From the NCBI GenBank assembly GCA_021234155.1, contig JAJEKV010000005.1:17342089-17406088 (forward strand): a stretch of DNA of 64,000 nucleotides. The letters are read 5' to 3'. Both the position numbers and the translations under genes were made by a program. The notes under the pieces are model-generated. The model saw only the letters and a list, made by a program, of their open reading frames with translations. It was not told the origin of the DNA and did no database searches. Source of the DNA: Isoetes taiwanensis (Eukaryota > Streptophyta > Lycopodiopsida > Isoetales > Isoetaceae). Positions 58,703 to 64,000 of this stretch are shown piece by piece (position 1 is the stretch's first letter; every line of letters begins with the position of its first letter).

Positions 58703-59493
58703 CTATAGAAAAGCTGAAAAAGAAAAAGTGGAACTCTGTTAGCCCCAATATATTATGCACCTAGAGGTTACAAATTTAATTAAATCAATCTTTGTCTTTT
58801 ATAAATGTAACTTGTAAGTACACACTTGGAAAAATTCAGATATTTTTTAATTTGCAGTCACTCTATCTGAAATTCAAATTATTGGGCTTTGAAGGTGAAT
58901 TAATTTGGTCTTGCTTCTGTTGCATAATACTAACCATCTGCAGAACTTTTGAAAGGGCGTTAACTCCTCTATTTAGTTACTAGAAAAGTGCTTTCAGCAG
59001 CTTGCCGGGCTTTCCATTGGTATCAAATTCGAAGTAATAAAGATATTGTTAAGAACGTTATTTGACATATATTATGTGGATGTTCATTATAAGATTTTAT
59101 TTTATTTCTTAAAGAATGCGAAATACGGAGTTTTAAGATGTTCATGGCATTCATCTTGCATTTATCGCATAGGTATGATGAGCTTTTGCAAGCCAAAGAC
59201 GCCAAGTCAACACAATACGATTCATCTATCTAGTTCTTGTTTTGGAACTCTTGAACTTTCTCTAAAGTGACTTCCAATTTTGGATATCATTTAACGTTCT
59301 CGTTGCATATTACATATTTTCAACAAAGGATTAGTGAATGTCGACATTTGTCGATGATTTCTTGTAGATCGGCATTGATGATGCTTGGAGGTCACAATCG
59401 AGGTCTTATATGGGTGCATTATGTATTAGATGTTCCTGCAAATCGAAAGTCGTAGGGTTAATGCTTTTATATGAATTATTGACAACCAAGCTA

Positions 59494-59752
59494 GGCGTTG
59501 CGGAGCAAAAGTAGGCTTAATCTCAAATTGAGAACCTGCAAAATCCTAGATGGTATATTGTCAAGATAATTACAATACCAACGAATTAGATGGTGATGTT
59601 CCTCCAAATGTTTAAAAAGTATGTTTTTGTATGAGTTATAGAAAATTAAGTCCGACGTTGCCGAGCAAAAGTGGGCTCAATCTCAAATTGAGAACTTGCA
59701 ACATCGTAGATGGTATATTATTGAGATAGTGACAATACCAACAAATTAGATG
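59494..59752. repeat. Copy 2 of the 160-bp-spaced direct repeats
   Basis: The same two units as 12613-12871, with the same spacing and almost the same bases. Confidence 0.8.
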
Positions 59753-60751
59753 ATCTGCTCTATCTTGTCCCCCCTTTGAGAATTGAATTTGAGAAAAAAT
59801 TGGCATATGATTGAATTTTAGATAGAGATAAAGTTGGTCTCTAGCCCAAAACACACATGTGTTGTAATAATTTATTGTGTGACGTTGTATATAACATTTG
59901 CTAACTTTGCATATATGCCAACATTTGCTACTTTGTGCATGCATTACAATTCTATACAACTTGATCGGAACGCTTAGAATTTATTGATTTCATTTTGAGC
60001 GTCAAAACTGAAAAGATGTCACTGAAAAGATAAAGCATGTTTCCATATTTACTTTCAATTACATCATATTTCCCCCAAGATATAGTTATCGATCATAGAT
60101 AAGTGTGTTAAGCAATTCAATAAAAATAAAATAATATTAGCACTTCATTGTAACAAATAATATGTTCAAATGTGCTTTTAGACAATGCCAATATCTCTAC
60201 CCCGCATCCACATCATATAATCCATGTGATCTGTTGGTTTTTTCCTCCAAGTATAAAACAAAGATCTTCTATGGTTCCTTTCATACCATCGCAACCATAT
60301 AGCTCTTTAACGTAGAGTTCCATTAAGAAAAGCGTGTATCGAGGAGAACATATTGTCTTTCAATGATTGAAATATTATCTAAAGATGTTATCTCAAGATT
60401 TGATGGACATAGATTACTAAAAAGTCTCGGCATGAATTCCAAAAAAGTCTCATTAAAAAGAGGTCCCTATGACTTTTGTAGTATTTGCAAAGATACAATT
60501 TCCTTGATTATGAACATGATGGAAAGCGATGTCTTAGTCATTCCTTTTTTGCAGAGAATGGTTGCCAGATACCTTATGACTTTTATGCCAGATACCTTAT
60601 GCCAGATACTTATAAGGTGCAGAAGTTGTACACATCACCAGCCTCTATAACCTGAGCCAATATCAGATATACTAAGATAGTTAAATATTCTGGAGCCGCA
60701 ATCTCTGCGCTATAACTCAAGATTCACAGCATCGAAATAGAAAATACATAC

Positions 60752-60819
60752 CACTGTGGGTGTCTTTCGTATTTGCTGTGGTAGCTTTAGAAGCATATTG
60801 GACAAGATAGCAAGAAGAT
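60752..60819 (-). CDS. Copy 2 of the candidate 68-bp exon
   Basis: Identical coding content and splice signals to 13871-13938. Confidence 0.35.
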
Positions 60820-61915
60820 CTATATTAAAGGCATTATCATGATGAGAGTTACAGTTCATTGTAACAAGAATAATAATGTTTACCTTTCGAGGAGAAGAAG
60901 AATTGGAGTAATGATATCTAGTGGGAAAATTTTTCTTAAATAAGTAAAATGGAAGAAATTTATTTCTAAGTGTATCAAAATCTCGCTTAAAAGGACAAGT
61001 CACTTGATCCGTGAAACTAAGCATCATAATTTATCATATTATGACTTGTTTTCTTTCTAAAATATTCATCACCAAGTTATGTCTCCGGGTTACATTGTAG
61101 TATGTTCAAAGAATGCAACATGCTTTCGCATGCATGGTACCGCACCACCATTAACAAATTTTTATGTCAATTCACTAACTTCGGGCCCATTCTCAAAAGA
61201 TGTGCCAAATTCTTCTTCCAAACATGCCAATTCCCTACAATAAGCTATAGGATATCCACATTCTCGCTATACTAAAAAGAAGCACTATCCTAAGGATCCC
61301 AGTGCGATGGCCAAGATTAATCCTAGTTATAGTTTTCATGTGCATCTTGCCGTGTTTTGATAATCGGTAATAGTTATGGTTTTATATCCGCCGCCTGATC
61401 TTGATATTTGGTAATAAATCGACTCTGAATTGAGAACTCTAAACATGTCGAGCAACATGTTAACCAAATCATCCAATACCAAAATCAGCTCAAGAATTCA
61501 AATTAGTTTCTCTACAAAACATTGACATATGATCACTAAAAACATTTCAGATTCAAAATGTTTCCACCCTACTTATATGTAGGATGCAAATAAAGAGATA
61601 AGAAAGTGATTGTTCAAGAATATGATAAAGTGGACAAAGCTATGGTATTAGACATTCTAACATTGACTAAAAGATGAACTAACCAATAATGCAACAAAGA
61701 CCAATGTAATTATGGTCAACATAAAACATAATGTTTTAATCTAGATCATGTCATTTGAGTAAGAATCATAAAATTACATTTGGTCGCATGCCGATAATGG
61801 CAACAATGGAATCGTAATGTATGTTTTAGGTAGTCATTTTTATTCAAAGCAATGCATTATACAACACATTTGCCTATATCACAACTAACCTCGTGGAAAT
61901 TTTGGGTAAACCTAC

Positions 61916-63310
61916 CTCCCATCCTCATTTCTTTGTTCATTTTTGAGTTCTTTACAATAAGTGTCAAGAATCTTACAAATATAGTTCACAACATCTCGAT
62001 ATTCCGCATCAACAATATGGGCACTTTTTACTAGCTTCATGCACTTAACTTTAAACTGAAAGTGAGCTTTCTAGATCATGCAAGAAAGGACTATGAGTGA
62101 TCGAAAGTTAGGAGCTTACGTGACTTGATGCATAAAAAGGATTTCACCGGGTCGCATAAAAAGCTAACATGGTTCAAGCCAAAATGTACCCACTTATCCT
62201 CTTCTAGGATGCAAATGCAACAAGTGACGATTATTTGGAGCGCTATGAAAGAGTAGACCCTGTCCATTATTTATTACCCCATCGCTGTTAGTAGAAGTAG
62301 TAATTGACGGCATGATATTGAGTACTTACGTGTGTAGTTTTCCCATGGACTCATTAACCAGATGAACGAAACTTCTGATCTTGAGATAAAGATCGCCTTT
62401 GCCCTCGTTAACTTTTACGAGTCAAGAAGCTCGAGGTTCCTTTTGACAACCTATGTAGTATTTCAAATACTCGCTTGCAAGTGGAAATCTCCGCACTTTG
62501 GCAAGAGTATCTTGAAAAGTTTAAAACTGAGAAAAGAAAAGGTATTAACACAAGGCAAATGATGTTGGGGACTTAGTTGTGAGAGCATATAAAGTCTCAA
62601 TAGTAGCTCGCTGGAGTCTTACAAAGGGCAATTTCGTGGTTGAAAGAATCAAAAGAAGGTAAACTAAGAATTCTCCTCAAGAAATCTTTCCTCGCTACAC
62701 ACAAGAACGTGAACGATAGGAATCTATTTTTCTCAGCATTGTGAGAATATAATACTAACCTTCTAGATGATATCCTCTATCAAGAACAGAGCTCCAGCCT
62801 AGAAGATGACACCTCAACTTTAGAATAATCTTTGGCAAGCAAGTTGTCGTAAGTCGCGCCGTTGTTTTAATGAACGAATCATTCTGAATCCAAATGCTTG
62901 CGAATGATGATGTGAATCTTTGTAATCTCTTAAGGACACGTTGGAACTGAACATAATCTTCTTTTTGCTCATTATCAATCTGCACCTGCACGACGAAACA
63001 GAGTTGTAGATAAAAAATCTTGCATCAACATTCTGACCTTTCCCACAACTCCAAGATCATCATCACATATTCTTTTTCAACTAAAAATGAGTTCTTGAAT
63101 TTCATCCTAGCTTATTTCAACATACAATTCTTGCAGGAACGACTACAAAACCAGAGCAAGATCGGATTAATGTTTCCAAACTCAGAAGCGAGGACCCAAA
63201 AGATTCTGTGCAAGAGCCCAAGTGGGTCGAAGAAAAATTAAGGCATAAACCTTTTGCGCATTTGCATCTCCATAGATGCGATTGTCTCATTGGCTTCATA
63301 TGTTCCTAAA
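61916..63310 (-). pseudogene. Copy 2 of the SYCP2-like gene part, with small indels
   Basis: Exons map to 63310-63251, 62985-62760, 62510-62330, 62259-62120 and about 62055-61916, with the same donor sites. Exon lengths differ from copy 1 by one to five bases, so frames break. Several breaks sit at copy 1 CAG/CTG sites. This copy is open where copy 1 is stopped in two places: TATGAAGCC in the first exon (copy 1 TGAGAAGCC) and the end of the last exon shown (NEQRNEDG, where copy 1 has a TGA). The gene may be intact in reality with both copies mis-sequenced. Confidence 0.5.
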
Positions 63311-64000
63311 CCTGCCACCGCCACAAAATACTAGACCAGATTGTAGAGTCAGATAGAAGCCTCCTGAACTATGCGTAAGCAAGTGCATTGGGCACTGCTA
63401 AATTTGATTATAATGACATTAAGGATGTCGCCTTGGGCGGGAGTACGGCTATTATTATGTGAGTGCTTAGAAACCGAGTGTTTGGAAACCGTTCCTAGCT
63501 TTCAACTATAAAAACAATGTCTCTCATTCTGCAGGCTCTTTGGAAATCCTGTTTGTAACAAACTTCCTATAGCCTCTCTGCCAAGGCCTGCAATGCATCT
63601 AACACTTCCACTAACATATTTGTATCTTCTCCTAGTTCATGTTATAAAGTTATTAACTGTTTACAGGAAACTCAGAATCCACGCCACTTATACATCTCCA
63701 TATCCATATACCATTGAAATACTCATCGACTTCTCCCTTTATGCTGATCTTACAAAGGTGTTGCAAGAAGCGCTTACACTTACTATAATGGCCAAGTATG
63801 AGTGCATGATGGAAGAGTATCATCAAATTCAAGGATAATAGCAAATGATTTGTCTCCAAATACAAATCTGAGAATCTATTAATTGATGATGAGTTTGACC
63901 GATTACTAATATGATAAGACACCATGAAATTAGTTTAGGAATAGAATAGAATATGATTTTATCGCCCACTTTGAGACCAACCGCCTATGGGACCCAAGTA

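Larger units (their letters stand above)
52200..64000. repeat. Large duplication, copy 2, right part
   Basis: Resumes the match to copy 1 (from about 5305) after the insertion and continues to the window end, which matches copy 1 at about 17122. The part from 55900 to 60900 is nearly identical to copy 1. The part from about 61000 to 63950 shows many small differences centred on CAG/CTG. Confidence 0.95.

Overview
The window is nuclear DNA from a land plant, rich in transposable elements. Evidence for this is Ty1/copia retrotransposon pieces primed by initiator tRNA-Met, CACTA-type DNA transposon ends, a LINE, a decayed host-like FCP1-type phosphatase, and an intron-containing gene with GT-AG splice sites. 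Nothing bacterial, organellar or viral was recognised. The species cannot be fixed by eye.

The dominant structure is a duplication of at least 17.1 kb. Copy 1 fills 1-17125. Copy 2 starts near 38984 and runs to the window end, interrupted by a 7.9-kb CACTA-like insertion (44275-52199) that is absent at the matching point of copy 1 (near 5305). Each copy carries, in order: a CT-rich region; a coiled-coil ORF on the minus strand, intact only in copy 1; a 5'-truncated copia element with its 3' LTR; about 10 kb of low-copy sequence; and, at the right end, phase-compatible minus-strand exons of a gene that resembles the animal chromosome-axis protein SYCP2. Over long stretches (for example 9000-10100 against 55940-57030) the copies are almost identical.

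Between the copies (17.1-39.0 kb) is a mosaic of decayed elements: a minus-strand LINE (17.15-20.34 kb), a CACTA terminus with a TGACAAA-rich subterminal array (21.83-22.716 kb), a broken FCP1-like phosphatase (about 26 kb), a minus-strand transposase-like remnant with an HGKG..DG box (28.6-31.3 kb), a copia gag with primer-binding site and 5' LTR (31.6-33.1 kb), a 19-bp minisatellite (33.1-35.65 kb), and a near-palindrome with arms of about 1 kb (35.84-37.86 kb). The CACTA-like insertion in copy 2 carries a second version of the minisatellite and palindrome.

The most unusual signal is how the two copies differ. Over several blocks nearly every CAG or CTG in one copy is replaced in the other by varied substitutions and small indels, while neighbouring bases stay identical. 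The damaged copy switches along the alignment. CAG/CTG is the symmetric plant CHG methylation context, so I read this as a likely long-read consensus artefact at methylated CHG sites rather than evolution. Many apparent frameshifts here should be treated with caution.
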